The notes under the pieces were generated by a model. That model was given only the letters and a program-made list of their open reading frames with translations. It was not told where the DNA came from and searched no databases. DNA of 33,101 nucleotides from VGCC01 sp040381195 (GTDB lineage Bacteria > Actinomycetota > Actinomycetes > S36-B12), in contig JBEIHR010000010.1 in NCBI GenBank assembly GCA_040381195.1, forward strand, positions 1 to 33,101. The letters are read 5' to 3'. The stretch's first letter is position 1. Each line of letters begins with the position of its first letter. Made by a program: the position numbers and the translations under genes. This document shows, piece after piece, positions 1 to 8,170 of this stretch.

Positions 1-1732
1 CGACGTGAGTGTGTTGGGGCCGGCCGCCGCGTGGGTATCCGTCGATCCTCCGTCGGTCTCGTTGTTCCCCGGTGACGAGCAGGACGTGACACTGACGTTC
101 CAGCCTCCGATGACCTCACGCATCGTTGCGGGCGAATACGCCGTGGGTGTTCAGGTCACCTCCCAGGTGCGACGGGAGAGTACGGCCACGGCGGAGACGG
201 TCGTCATCGTCCCGCCGTTCTACCGCTTCCGGCTGCTTCAGGCGCAAAGCGCCTACACGGTGCGCACGAAGGCGACGACGCTGGTGCGTATCGTCAACGA
301 TGGAAACTCGACTGTCACCTACAGCGTGCAGGCCCTGGACCCAGAAGGGTTCATGAAGGTCGCACCCAAGAATCCGACCGTCACCCTCACGCCGGGTGAA
401 GCCCGCTGGGTCGAGATCAACGTCCGGGTCGCGCCGAAGATCATCGGGTCCGGATTTGAGACGCGCTCGTTCATGATCACCGTCACTCCATTGCGTGATG
501 AGGATCTCGACCTTGCGATCGTCGATGAGGATTCCGAGGAGATCGGTGCGAGCATCGTGCACCGACCCTTCATTCGTGTCCGCCTCGGCGTTCTGGGCCG
601 GTTGATCCTCCTGCTGACGATTCTGGGCCTGATCGCTGGATTCATCATCACCCGCTTCCTGGCCGACCAGCCCTCGCAACAGGTGCTCGCGCCACCCATT
701 CCCGCCGGTATCGCAACGGGTTTGGCGACCAATGAACGTGACGTCATTGTGACCTGGGCGCCATCAAACGGGGCCACGTCCTATGCGATCTACGCCCTCG
801 GCCCAGCAGGTAACCCGGTCCTACCGCCACCGCAGCCGGTGATCGTGGAGGCCCCAGCCGGCAGCGCTGTGGCACGCGGCGTCGGCGTTCCCCGAGTCGA
901 CGAGGCCCAAGTGCTGGACTTCCCGACCCCTGTCTGCGAGGACTGCACACTCGTAGCAGACGTGCCCGAGGGAACGACCCGGCACGTCATCGAGAGCGTC
1001 CCTGCGGGGCGGGCGTGCTATCGCCTGATCGCCAAACGCGGGGAGTTGCAGTCACTGTTCAGCCCCAAGACGTGCATCGACGTCCCGGAGATCGTTGACA
1101 TCAATGGCAACGGGATTCCCGACGCCGATGAGGCCGACACCCTGACCATCCTCCCCTGCCCACCGATGGACACCGTCGCTCGGCCAGTGACGGGGAGCAC
1201 CATCGCCGTCATGTGGAAGCCATCGGAAGTACCGCCGACAGGATTCATTCCGCCCGATGCTCCGGAAGCGGCAGCCGCTCTCGCCGCCGCGACCATGGTG
1301 GCGAGTGAAGGGGCCGCCGCCGAGGACGCAGCCGTGCGTGGAGGCCCGATCGGACCGGAGAAGGATGGATCAACCGGGAAACCAGTACGTGTGTGCGACC
1401 CTGCACAGGAGGTCACCGGCTGGGTCCTCCAGCGCAAGATCTTCACCGGCTGGTCGAACGTCGATCCGGCGCCGGCCGCCACAGACACCGCGACCGAGGT
1501 GCGCGATCTCGAGCCGGGTACGCGCTACTGCTTCCGCATGGGATCGACAAGTGCCCAGGGAGAATCCGAGTACACGAAGCGCTTCTGCGCCACCACACCA
1601 ATGACCGCTTCTCCCGAGGTTACGGCGCCATCCGCGGGGCCTGCCGTGATGACTCCCGCACCCGCCGCCGTGGACCCGACGGGGACGGCCCCGACAGCTC
1701 CGGCCCGCGTGATCATCGAGAACCTGCGCTAG
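1..1732 (+). CDS. Membrane protein with beta-sandwich and Fn3-like domains, eCIS-associated (5' partial)
   Basis: The frame is open to the window edge, so the gene is probably truncated at its 5' end; GTG at 5 is only the first possible start inside the window. Numbering from that GTG, residues 1-190 hold Ig/NPCBM-associated-type beta repeats (WVSVDPPSVSLFPG, TVTLTPGEARW). One transmembrane helix spans about 196-218. Beyond it lie two Fn3-like stretches (about 235-355 and 385-533) and a calcium-loop-like DINGNGIPDADE at 365-376. All eight cysteines (311, 314, 338, 357, 385, 464, 509, 528) fall after the helix and none before it, which suggests that the C-terminal part is exported and disulfide-bonded. 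The tail is Pro/Ala/Thr-rich. Its stop codon overlaps that of the convergent membrane-protein gene at the end of the eCIS operon. A role in anchoring or receiving the injection machine is inference. Confidence 0.75.
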   Translation, partial: DVSVLGPAAAWVSVDPPSVSLFPGDEQDVTLTFQPPMTSRIVAGEYAVGVQVTSQVRRESTATAETVVIVPPFYRFRLLQAQSAYTVRTKATTLVRIVNDGNSTVTYSVQALDPEGFMKVAPKNPTVTLTPGEARWVEINVRVAPKIIGSGFETRSFMITVTPLRDEDLDLAIVDEDSEEIGASIVHRPFIRVRLGVLGRLILLLTILGLIAGFIITRFLADQPSQQVLAPPIPAGIATGLATNERDVIVTWAPSNGATSYAIYALGPAGNPVLPPPQPVIVEAPAGSAVARGVGVPRVDEAQVLDFPTPVCEDCTLVADVPEGTTRHVIESVPAGRACYRLIAKRGELQSLFSPKTCIDVPEIVDINGNGIPDADEADTLTILPCPPMDTVARPVTGSTIAVMWKPSEVPPTGFIPPDAPEAAAALAAATMVASEGAAAEDAAVRGGPIGPEKDGSTGKPVRVCDPAQEVTGWVLQRKIFTGWSNVDPAPAATDTATEVRDLEPGTRYCFRMGSTSAQGESEYTKRFCATTPMTASPEVTAPSAGPAVMTPAPAAVDPTGTAPTAPARVIIENLR

Positions 1733-3387
1733 TTAGTAGTCCCCGGCAGCGCTGGTTTCTGCCGGATCTCGGTCGGGACAGTGACGATGGCCGGCGGGGC
1801 CGGCGGTTCGATGAAGTAGATCCCGCTCACCGCGAGCGAGCCGATGATGTTGGCTTTACCCCTGCGCGGCGAATACACCGAATCGAACGTCACCGTCACC
1901 GACGTAGTGGTCGTTCTCGGGATGTCGAACAACTGTCGAAACTCGCTCTGTGACTCGATCAACTCCAATTCGCGAGTGACGCTGGTGCCATCATCGAAAG
2001 TTACGGTGAGTATCCAGGGTGTCGCGAGCGCGCGGACATCGAACAAGCCGTTCTGGATTCCAGGGAGTATCACCATGCGATTGATCGTGTATTCCTTATC
2101 GAATCGCAGGGTAACGCTATTTCCCGCACCGAAGTTGAAGGAGGGCGCAGAGGCCCAGAAGGTCGAGGCATCGTCGCCCACGAGCTGATCGGGGCTCGTG
2201 CCCGGCAGTGTGGATGTCGCGGTCGCAATTCGCACGTTCGGCCGGTTTCCGGCGAAGGGATCGATGAATGTGTTGATTGCTTGGAAGACTTGCGTCGTGC
2301 CCAGCCGGAACTGGAAGGCGAAGGGTCCGAAGACGGACAACACGACGGCACTGAGGAAGACGAACGCCAACGTCCCAGCGATGATCGGCCCGCGCCAACT
2401 CCGTGACAGTCGCGGAGAGCGCCCACGTGCATCCGAGCCGTCATCATCAGCTGCCACTTCGAGATGCGGGATGGTGGCCGGGGCGACGATGGCATCTGGC
2501 ATCACCGCTCCACACCCCTGGCAGTAGTGGCGGCCGGCGAGGTTGAGCTGCCCACATGCGGGGCACGGAACGTCCCCCGCAGGAGTCCTGGTGCGCGCCG
2601 TGACCGGCACCTCGACGGCGCGGGTCGGCACGTGTTGAGGGGCCCGCGCCTCCACGGTCGCTGGGGGCTCCTCGACCGTTACCTCCGCGACCGTCTCGAT
2701 GAACTCGACCTCGGTCACTTCCTCAATGAACACCGGGGACGCCGCGGCGATGGGTTGCGGTGTATCGCCCGGCTTCGGCCACAGCACGATCGCCCAGGCA
2801 AGGCAGACCAGCCCGAACATGACCCCGATCCAGACACTCGTGAGATAGCTCAGACCGACGCTCCCGAGCACCCCGATGAGGAGCACTCCCAGAACTGCAG
2901 CCCGACCCCCGCGCGACGCCGGGGAGGCGGGAGCCCCCGGGCCGTCGGGACTCCGCCTCGGGATCAGGACGATCCCCCAGGCAAGGCACATCACTGCGAA
3001 TACCCCGCCGATCCAGGCATTGGTGAGCAGGGTCAGGCCGAGTCCGCCGATGACCCCGATCACCAGGACACCCACGACGGCGACCCAGCCCATGCCCGAT
3101 GCGCCCCGCGAGGTGGCAACCGGCTGGTCGTGCGTGTAGAGATGTGCGAAGTCACCTTCAACTGCCGGTGGTGATACCTCCACGAGAGCGGTGGTGACGA
3201 TGATTTCCTCGGTCACTGCCTCAGCCACGACCGGTGAAGCCTCGAGGGCCGTCTCCGTGCCGGACAGGTCCGGTTTCCACGGGGGGTCACCGGCGAACTC
3301 CAGGTACGCGCCACACCGAGGACAGAACGGTCCCCAGGGAACGGTGGAATCACACCGCATGCAGCGGATGCCGGTATCGGGAGCCAC
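1729..3387 (-). CDS. Zinc-ribbon multi-pass membrane protein with discoidin/NPCBM-like C-terminal domain
   Basis: 552 residues, last gene of the left eCIS operon, starting 7 bases after the tail protein I-like gene. Visible domains in order: zinc ribbon 1 (C9, C12, C22, C25); two near-identical transmembrane hairpins (about 100-143 and 162-204); zinc ribbon 2 (C275, C278, C289, C292); a fifth transmembrane helix (about 332-355); then a beta-sandwich at about 383-535 resembling F5/8 type C (discoidin) carbohydrate-binding modules (NRPNVRIATATS, DDASTFWAS, VTLRFDKEYTINRMVI). Five helices would place both zinc ribbons in the cytoplasm and the discoidin-like domain outside, where it could bind wall glycans. 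Cytoplasmic CIS of Streptomyces depend on an operon-encoded membrane partner; this protein is a candidate for that role by position and architecture, not by recognised homology. Confidence 0.8.
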   Translation of the reverse strand: MAPDTGIRCMRCDSTVPWGPFCPRCGAYLEFAGDPPWKPDLSGTETALEASPVVAEAVTEEIIVTTALVEVSPPAVEGDFAHLYTHDQPVATSRGASGMGWVAVVGVLVIGVIGGLGLTLLTNAWIGGVFAVMCLAWGIVLIPRRSPDGPGAPASPASRGGRAAVLGVLLIGVLGSVGLSYLTSVWIGVMFGLVCLAWAIVLWPKPGDTPQPIAAASPVFIEEVTEVEFIETVAEVTVEEPPATVEARAPQHVPTRAVEVPVTARTRTPAGDVPCPACGQLNLAGRHYCQGCGAVMPDAIVAPATIPHLEVAADDDGSDARGRSPRLSRSWRGPIIAGTLAFVFLSAVVLSVFGPFAFQFRLGTTQVFQAINTFIDPFAGNRPNVRIATATSTLPGTSPDQLVGDDASTFWASAPSFNFGAGNSVTLRFDKEYTINRMVILPGIQNGLFDVRALATPWILTVTFDDGTSVTRELELIESQSEFRQLFDIPRTTTTSVTVTFDSVYSPRRGKANIIGSLAVSGIYFIEPPAPPAIVTVPTEIRQKPALPGTTN

Positions 3388-3394
3388 CGGGGAC

Positions 3395-3961
3395 CTAACG
3401 GAAGGTCACGTCCAGGACCACGTGCGCCGGTGTGAGGTCCCTGATGGTCGCACGAATGCGCTCCTTCATGGCGTCCGTCACTCCCGAACGTGCCTGCACC
3501 CGGATCCTGACGATCGGGTCGGCCGGATCAATCCAGTCCTGGGGGTTGGTAGGCATGACACTTGTGAGGGTAGTGCCTGGATCATCGATGTCGACGGATT
3601 CCGCCTCGCGCGGCACGAGGTGCTCACGAAGCGCGTGCGCTGTCCCGGACATCGCGAACAGGGCATGGGCATTGGCCACGTCAGCGCGGAAGCCTGCCTC
3701 GTCCCCGGCATCGACCTCATCGGCCCGGATCCATGAGCCGAGAAAGGCCACCATGTCCAACGGCGCCGTGCGCGGATCGAGGTACGCGTAGAAGCAGTCG
3801 AGGGTCAGAACGATCGGCGCCCACACCTCATCGAGTCCCGCCAGGAAGGCCCGAATCATCGGATCCTCGGCGAGCATGGCCGGCACCTGGGCTTCGAGCG
3901 GGAACGGAGTCACCGCGTCGGGGTGGCCCCGGCGACCCGGGCGCGTGTCCATGACGGTCAC
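3395..3961 (-). CDS. cis12: Phage tail protein I-like baseplate protein (Cis12/TIGR02242-like)
   Basis: 188 residues. The start ATG overlaps the stop of the baseplate J gene by four bases, so the two are probably translationally coupled. The sequence has the layout of the phage tail domain family related to P2 gpI: an N-terminal hydrophobic helical part (MIRAFLAGLDEVWAPIVLTL), the segment APLDMVAFLGSWI, a helical block (ALFAMSGTAHALREHLVP) and a C-terminal beta/alpha part ending in RDLTPAHVVLDVTF. In contractile tails this protein sits at the baseplate periphery with the J/gp6 wedge. It is much shorter than Pvc12 of Photorhabdus, and no fibre-binding extension is visible, in line with the absence of a tail-fibre gene. 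The assignment rests on family pattern and on order after J. Confidence 0.75.
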   Translation of the reverse strand: MTVMDTRPGRRGHPDAVTPFPLEAQVPAMLAEDPMIRAFLAGLDEVWAPIVLTLDCFYAYLDPRTAPLDMVAFLGSWIRADEVDAGDEAGFRADVANAHALFAMSGTAHALREHLVPREAESVDIDDPGTTLTSVMPTNPQDWIDPADPIVRIRVQARSGVTDAMKERIRATIRDLTPAHVVLDVTFR

Positions 3962-5898
3962 GTGCGCACCTCGATCTCATTGCCGACACAAAAGAGCAGA
4001 TCGTGCGGACCAGGCTGAACGATCTCCGCCGGCGCTCCGCGGACACCGCTGACCACATCGACGGGGATGAGGCGCACAACATCCACGTAGGACAGGCCAG
4101 GGATGCGCTGCAGGACGGCGTGCACATCGGCTAGCAGTAGCGGGTACCCGAAGGGCCAGCCATCTCCCTGCGGACCCCCGGTGATCGGGTGTAGGAAGTC
4201 GCGAATCGCTTCCTCCGCTCGGGCGGACAACGTGCGCGCGTCGGTACCTGGTGCGGCCACCACGCGCACGGCCACGGAGACCCCGAGATAACGCGGTGGC
4301 TCAATGTGCACGGTGGAACCCAGTGGCCTGCGATAGTCAATGACATCGCGCAGAAAGTGCAGAACTTCGGGCGATGGCTGGAGGAGCTCGAAGTCCGAGA
4401 CGTTCTTCGGAACAGAGGGGATGACAAGGGCCAGCACATGACCCGGTCGATCAAGTTCCGTGGCATCAAGGCACCGGACCCGGGCGATGGCCGGCTCGGC
4501 CGCCTTGATGATCATCTCGTAGTCGCGCGCAGTCACCGCACGCGACTGCGTGCGTACGGATACCGCCGCGCGTTGTTTCAAGTCGTCGATGCTCTCCGCA
4601 TCGGAACCACCGGTAGCTGCGCGTGGGTTGGTAACTTCTCCGATGAAGGGCAGACTGGAACGCAGCACTGTCAAGGTGTTGGCCTCGACATTGCCCTCAT
4701 GTCCACCGCCGACTAGGTACTTGGGCACGCGGACCATGGCCTGTGCCGGAGGGGTCGCTCCGTACAAGCGCACGCTCCCATCGGGCTGACGGATCACTGG
4801 GCCGAAACGCACTTCCCCGGAGACGTCGTCGACAGTGAAATGGCGATCCATGGGACCGGACTCCGCGAAGCTCTCCACCCGGATCCAGGTTTCCCACCCG
4901 TGTCCATCGCTCACTTCCAGTGTGATGGAGTCCTGGCTGCCCTCCAGGGGGTGGCGCGACAGTTGCAGCCGTTCACCGGGGGCACCGCTGCACGGACCCA
5001 GCAACTCATCAATCACCGGTTCGCAATGATGTGCCCGCACCACGCCACCCATAGTTTCGGCCGACACCTGATTGATCTGCGGGGAGATCTTGTACCGCGG
5101 CTGCTGCGCATCGAAGTCCGACACAACGATGCGAAGCCACCCGGCTTCGATCCCGGCGATGCGCGAAAGCTCGTGAACATCGACGAAGACTTCGATGCTT
5201 CCATCGCGGTTCAACCCTCCCGTGTCATCCAGGGTGACGCGGACTCGTGTCCACTCTTGACCGTTCCACGCCTCCACCTGGTAGGGCGGATTTGTCGGGT
5301 CGATGCCGATTCCTTCGATCGCGGTGATCCCGGTGAATTCCATGACCACGAAGCACGAGCTCACCGACTGGGTGAGTCCGATGTACAGGGCATCGCCCGG
5401 AAGGGGAACCTCGGAGAACACAGCAAAGTGCCGCTTGAGTGCGCGAGCTTCATTGTGGGTTTCGAAGTCTCCGTCGATCGTCTTGATGAGAACCTGGGAC
5501 ACGCTTACGGCAGGGATCACCAGGTCTTCCGACGTGGAGAAGGTCACCGGTGGAGCCGGTGTTGTCCGCGGGGTCGACACTTGACTGCCCTCGGGGATCA
5601 CAACGTCGGTGTCCTGGCCGATGGTCAGCCGGAACTCTAAGTCGGTGATGGCCGCACCCGGGGGGAGCATGCGTTCGCCGAGGAGCTCCAAGAACTTGAT
5701 GTAGTGAAGGTCGGGGATGCGGTTGAGTCGGTAGATGAGTTGGTCCGCCATGTAGGCGAAGGTCTCGATCAGGGTCACCCCCGGGTCGGAGACGTTGTGA
5801 TCGGTCCAATTCGGATTGCGCAGTTGGACGAGGCGCTTGGCCTCATCCACGAGGTCCTGGAATCCCCGATCATCGAGATTGGGTGCGGGCAGGGTCAC
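3958..5898 (-). CDS. cis11: Baseplate wedge protein, J/gp6 family (Cis11)
   Basis: 646 residues. The N-terminus has the typical motif of 'putative baseplate assembly protein' (TIGR02243): TLIETFAYMADQLIYRLNRI, followed by a LLGERMLPPGAA segment around residues 48-85. The C-terminal third carries the baseplate J signature: RAATGGSDAESIDDLKQRA near 420-435, then SRAVTARDYEMIIKAAEP. In contractile tails this protein forms the triangular wedge of the baseplate with gp25 and tail protein I, and triggers sheath contraction. Four-base ATGA overlaps join it to the gp25 gene upstream and the tail protein I-like gene downstream, so stoichiometric expression by translational coupling is likely. Length and motifs are normal for the family. 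Confidence 0.92.
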   Translation of the reverse strand: MTLPAPNLDDRGFQDLVDEAKRLVQLRNPNWTDHNVSDPGVTLIETFAYMADQLIYRLNRIPDLHYIKFLELLGERMLPPGAAITDLEFRLTIGQDTDVVIPEGSQVSTPRTTPAPPVTFSTSEDLVIPAVSVSQVLIKTIDGDFETHNEARALKRHFAVFSEVPLPGDALYIGLTQSVSSCFVVMEFTGITAIEGIGIDPTNPPYQVEAWNGQEWTRVRVTLDDTGGLNRDGSIEVFVDVHELSRIAGIEAGWLRIVVSDFDAQQPRYKISPQINQVSAETMGGVVRAHHCEPVIDELLGPCSGAPGERLQLSRHPLEGSQDSITLEVSDGHGWETWIRVESFAESGPMDRHFTVDDVSGEVRFGPVIRQPDGSVRLYGATPPAQAMVRVPKYLVGGGHEGNVEANTLTVLRSSLPFIGEVTNPRAATGGSDAESIDDLKQRAAVSVRTQSRAVTARDYEMIIKAAEPAIARVRCLDATELDRPGHVLALVIPSVPKNVSDFELLQPSPEVLHFLRDVIDYRRPLGSTVHIEPPRYLGVSVAVRVVAAPGTDARTLSARAEEAIRDFLHPITGGPQGDGWPFGYPLLLADVHAVLQRIPGLSYVDVVRLIPVDVVSGVRGAPAEIVQPGPHDLLFCVGNEIEVRT

Positions 5899-6311
5899 GG
5901 TTCCACCTCCGTGGGAATGACGTAGAACGGAACGAGCAGGTTGCGTGGGTCGTAGGTGCCCTTGAGCTGGTAGGTGATGGTGATGAGGACACGCGCAGGA
6001 TCGTCATCGAAGACAGCTTTGACGTCGAGGATCTCCGCCCGGGTCTCCCAGCGAGTGAGGGAGTCCGTAACTTCGACCTGGATGCGGCTGAGCAGATCCA
6101 CCGTTCCCGGCTCGAAGAGCATGTCGTGGATGGCACAGCCGAACTCCGGACGCATGGGCCGCTCTCCGTAGGCCGTGCCGAGGATGAGTCGAATGGAACG
6201 CTCGACGTTCTCGTGTCCGGTGACCATGCGCATGCCGCCCTGGGGCGAGATCGACCAGGGATAGCCGAATCCCGATCCGGTGAACGCGGCATCCACACGT
6301 GAGGTGTTCAA
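5895..6311 (-). CDS. cis9: gp25/GPW-like baseplate wedge protein (Cis9)
   Basis: 138 residues, the usual length for the GPW/gp25 family. Diagnostic stretches are GHENVERSIRLILGTAYGER followed by PMRPEFGCAIHDMLFEPG (about residues 34-72), matching the sI..iL.T..GER.m.PefG pattern of gp25, and the C-terminal beta strands DPARVLITITYQLKG. The protein is the wedge piece that touches the first sheath ring and transmits the contraction signal from the J/gp6 wedge. The gene overlaps the spike gene upstream and the J gene downstream by four bases each. Confidence 0.92.
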   Translation of the reverse strand: MNTSRVDAAFTGSGFGYPWSISPQGGMRMVTGHENVERSIRLILGTAYGERPMRPEFGCAIHDMLFEPGTVDLLSRIQVEVTDSLTRWETRAEILDVKAVFDDDPARVLITITYQLKGTYDPRNLLVPFYVIPTEVEP

Positions 6312-8170
6312 TTGAGCTTCACCACCGCTCCCTTGACTGAGGTGGTGCCCGAAGCCTTCATCGCCAAACTCGCTGTGGCATCGATGGACACGTTCGTTCC
6401 CTTGAGTTTCAGTGACGACTGAGCGGTCAAGGCGATATTCGGAGCGTTGATGACGACCTTGCCCTTCCCCTGGATCTTGATGGGTCCCTTACTATCGATC
6501 GAGACATCGTTCGCGGACACCTTGGCGTTCTTCTCCGCCTGGACGATCACGTTCTGGGAACTCTTGATTGTGACGGACCTGTCACCTTTCGTGGTGATGG
6601 TGATTCCACCCTTGTCTGTCATGACGATGGAGCAGGCACTGCCATTCTTCATCTGCAGGGTCACGCTCGACGAGTCATTGTCATCGTCGAATATGAGTTG
6701 GTGACCCGCCTTCGTGGTCAGGGCGGTGACCAGCGGCTTTCCATTCTTGACAAGCTGCGTGTTGGGGATCTTGCCGGTTGTCTTGCCAAACAGGCTGCCA
6801 AGGACCACGGGTGCGTCCAGTTGCCCGTTCTCAAACGCGACGACGACCTCGTCCTTCGGACGTGGGAGCATCTGCAGCCCAACGTCCTTGCCGGCACCGA
6901 GTTGGACGATCCGCGCCCAGTCGGTCACGTAGTCCTTGCTCAGCCACGGCAGGGCGAGCTTGATACGGCCCAAGTTCTGTGGGTCTTTGATATCGCTGAC
7001 GATCGCCGGGTAGACGCCGTGGAACTTCTCCGCGGGCTTGCCCGCACCCATGAGGCCACCTAAGCTGCGATCGTCAAAGCCCGTGCACAGGATCTGCGTG
7101 CTGAATCCTCCGGCACTGGGATCGAAGACATGCACGATCCCGCTGACCGTATGGATACCGGATACGTCACCGAGGTCGGTCAACTGGATGAGACGGTTCA
7201 ACTTCACGAGGGGGTTCCCACGCACGATCATGTCGATGTCCACCGAGGACCCAGCGATGCGCGCCGCGGTGCCCTTGGCCGCGCGTTCGGCACGCGCCTT
7301 GGTTCCCGCGAACGTCTCCAACGATGTCACCGACCCGGATTTCTTGGAAGACTTGAATTTCAGATTCGCCGTCTGGAAGTCACCGGCACCGATGGAGTCA
7401 CTGCCGCGGGCAACCTCACCCTTGCGCTGATCCCAGCCGGGGATCGCAACGCTCTTGGGGATACCGACACTGATGACGCTGCCTCGGATGGAGCGCAGCC
7501 TGCGGTCACCGGCCTTGAATCTTGTATCACTGGGGACGGAGCCGGTGGCCTTCTTCGGTGGCCCGAAGAACAACTGTGTCTTTCCGATGGTCAACTGGGT
7601 ATAGACGCGGACGAACATGACCCAGCCCTGCTCTCGCGCCAGGCGTGCCAGGAAGTCCCAATCGGATTCATTCGACTGCACAACGAATGGGTGCGTGGTT
7701 CCCGACGTGGAGATGTCACTACCGATCAGACTGTCGAGGGAGTAGTCCCGGGCGATCTTCTTGGCGATCTCCCCATAGGAGGAATCCTTGAAGGAGCGAG
7801 TCTTGCGCGCAGCCATCATCTCGTAGCCACCGTCGTAGGCACGCAGGACCATGCGGGCACCTTGACCAGGATCGGTGCGCAACTCACGACTTGCAATCGT
7901 GCCGCGGAAGACGATGTCGCCGGTCAGATTGCCCAGGCCATACCCAAAGACCGAGATCGTCTGGCCGATGCGACTCTTGGAACCACCGAAGTCCGCAATC
8001 TTCCTGGGGCCACCCTTGATTTCCACCTCGCACATGCGCGGGATACCCAGTTGTGCCTCGACGCTGACGCGGGCGATCTGGGCCTGCTCCTCATCAGTGA
8101 TGTGCGAGCGATCCCACAGCATCCGAAGGTTGCCACCGGGACTGTCATAAGAGTTACCGAGGAGGGCCAT
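6308..8170 (-). CDS. cis8: VgrG-like spike hub (gp27-gp5 fusion; Cis8)
   Basis: 620 residues. Residues 1 to about 375 have the phage late control D/gp27 hub layout (LRAYDGGYEMMAARKTRSF, then NESDWDFLARLAREQGWVMF). Next comes the gp5 OB-fold at about 388-470 (HGVYPAIVSDIKDPQNLGRI, LPRPKDEVVVAFENGQLDAP, VVLGSLF). The C-terminal 120 residues are an alternating Lys/Val/Ile/Thr/Gly stretch with repeated units (ITTKGDRSVTIKSSQNVIV, KGPIKIQGKGKVVI), as expected for the triple-stranded beta-helix needle. No enzymatic domain is fused to the C-terminus. A PAAR-like tip encoded at 15398 would cap the needle. The start overlaps the preceding stop by one base. Confidence 0.92.
   Translation of the reverse strand: MALLGNSYDSPGGNLRMLWDRSHITDEEQAQIARVSVEAQLGIPRMCEVEIKGGPRKIADFGGSKSRIGQTISVFGYGLGNLTGDIVFRGTIASRELRTDPGQGARMVLRAYDGGYEMMAARKTRSFKDSSYGEIAKKIARDYSLDSLIGSDISTSGTTHPFVVQSNESDWDFLARLAREQGWVMFVRVYTQLTIGKTQLFFGPPKKATGSVPSDTRFKAGDRRLRSIRGSVISVGIPKSVAIPGWDQRKGEVARGSDSIGAGDFQTANLKFKSSKKSGSVTSLETFAGTKARAERAAKGTAARIAGSSVDIDMIVRGNPLVKLNRLIQLTDLGDVSGIHTVSGIVHVFDPSAGGFSTQILCTGFDDRSLGGLMGAGKPAEKFHGVYPAIVSDIKDPQNLGRIKLALPWLSKDYVTDWARIVQLGAGKDVGLQMLPRPKDEVVVAFENGQLDAPVVLGSLFGKTTGKIPNTQLVKNGKPLVTALTTKAGHQLIFDDDNDSSSVTLQMKNGSACSIVMTDKGGITITTKGDRSVTIKSSQNVIVQAEKNAKVSANDVSIDSKGPIKIQGKGKVVINAPNIALTAQSSLKLKGTNVSIDATASLAMKASGTTSVKGAVVKLN

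Noticed and set aside
2464..3174. 236-codon plus-strand open frame with many His/Asp/Arg repeats
   Set aside because: Shadow of the zinc-ribbon membrane protein; no recognisable motif.
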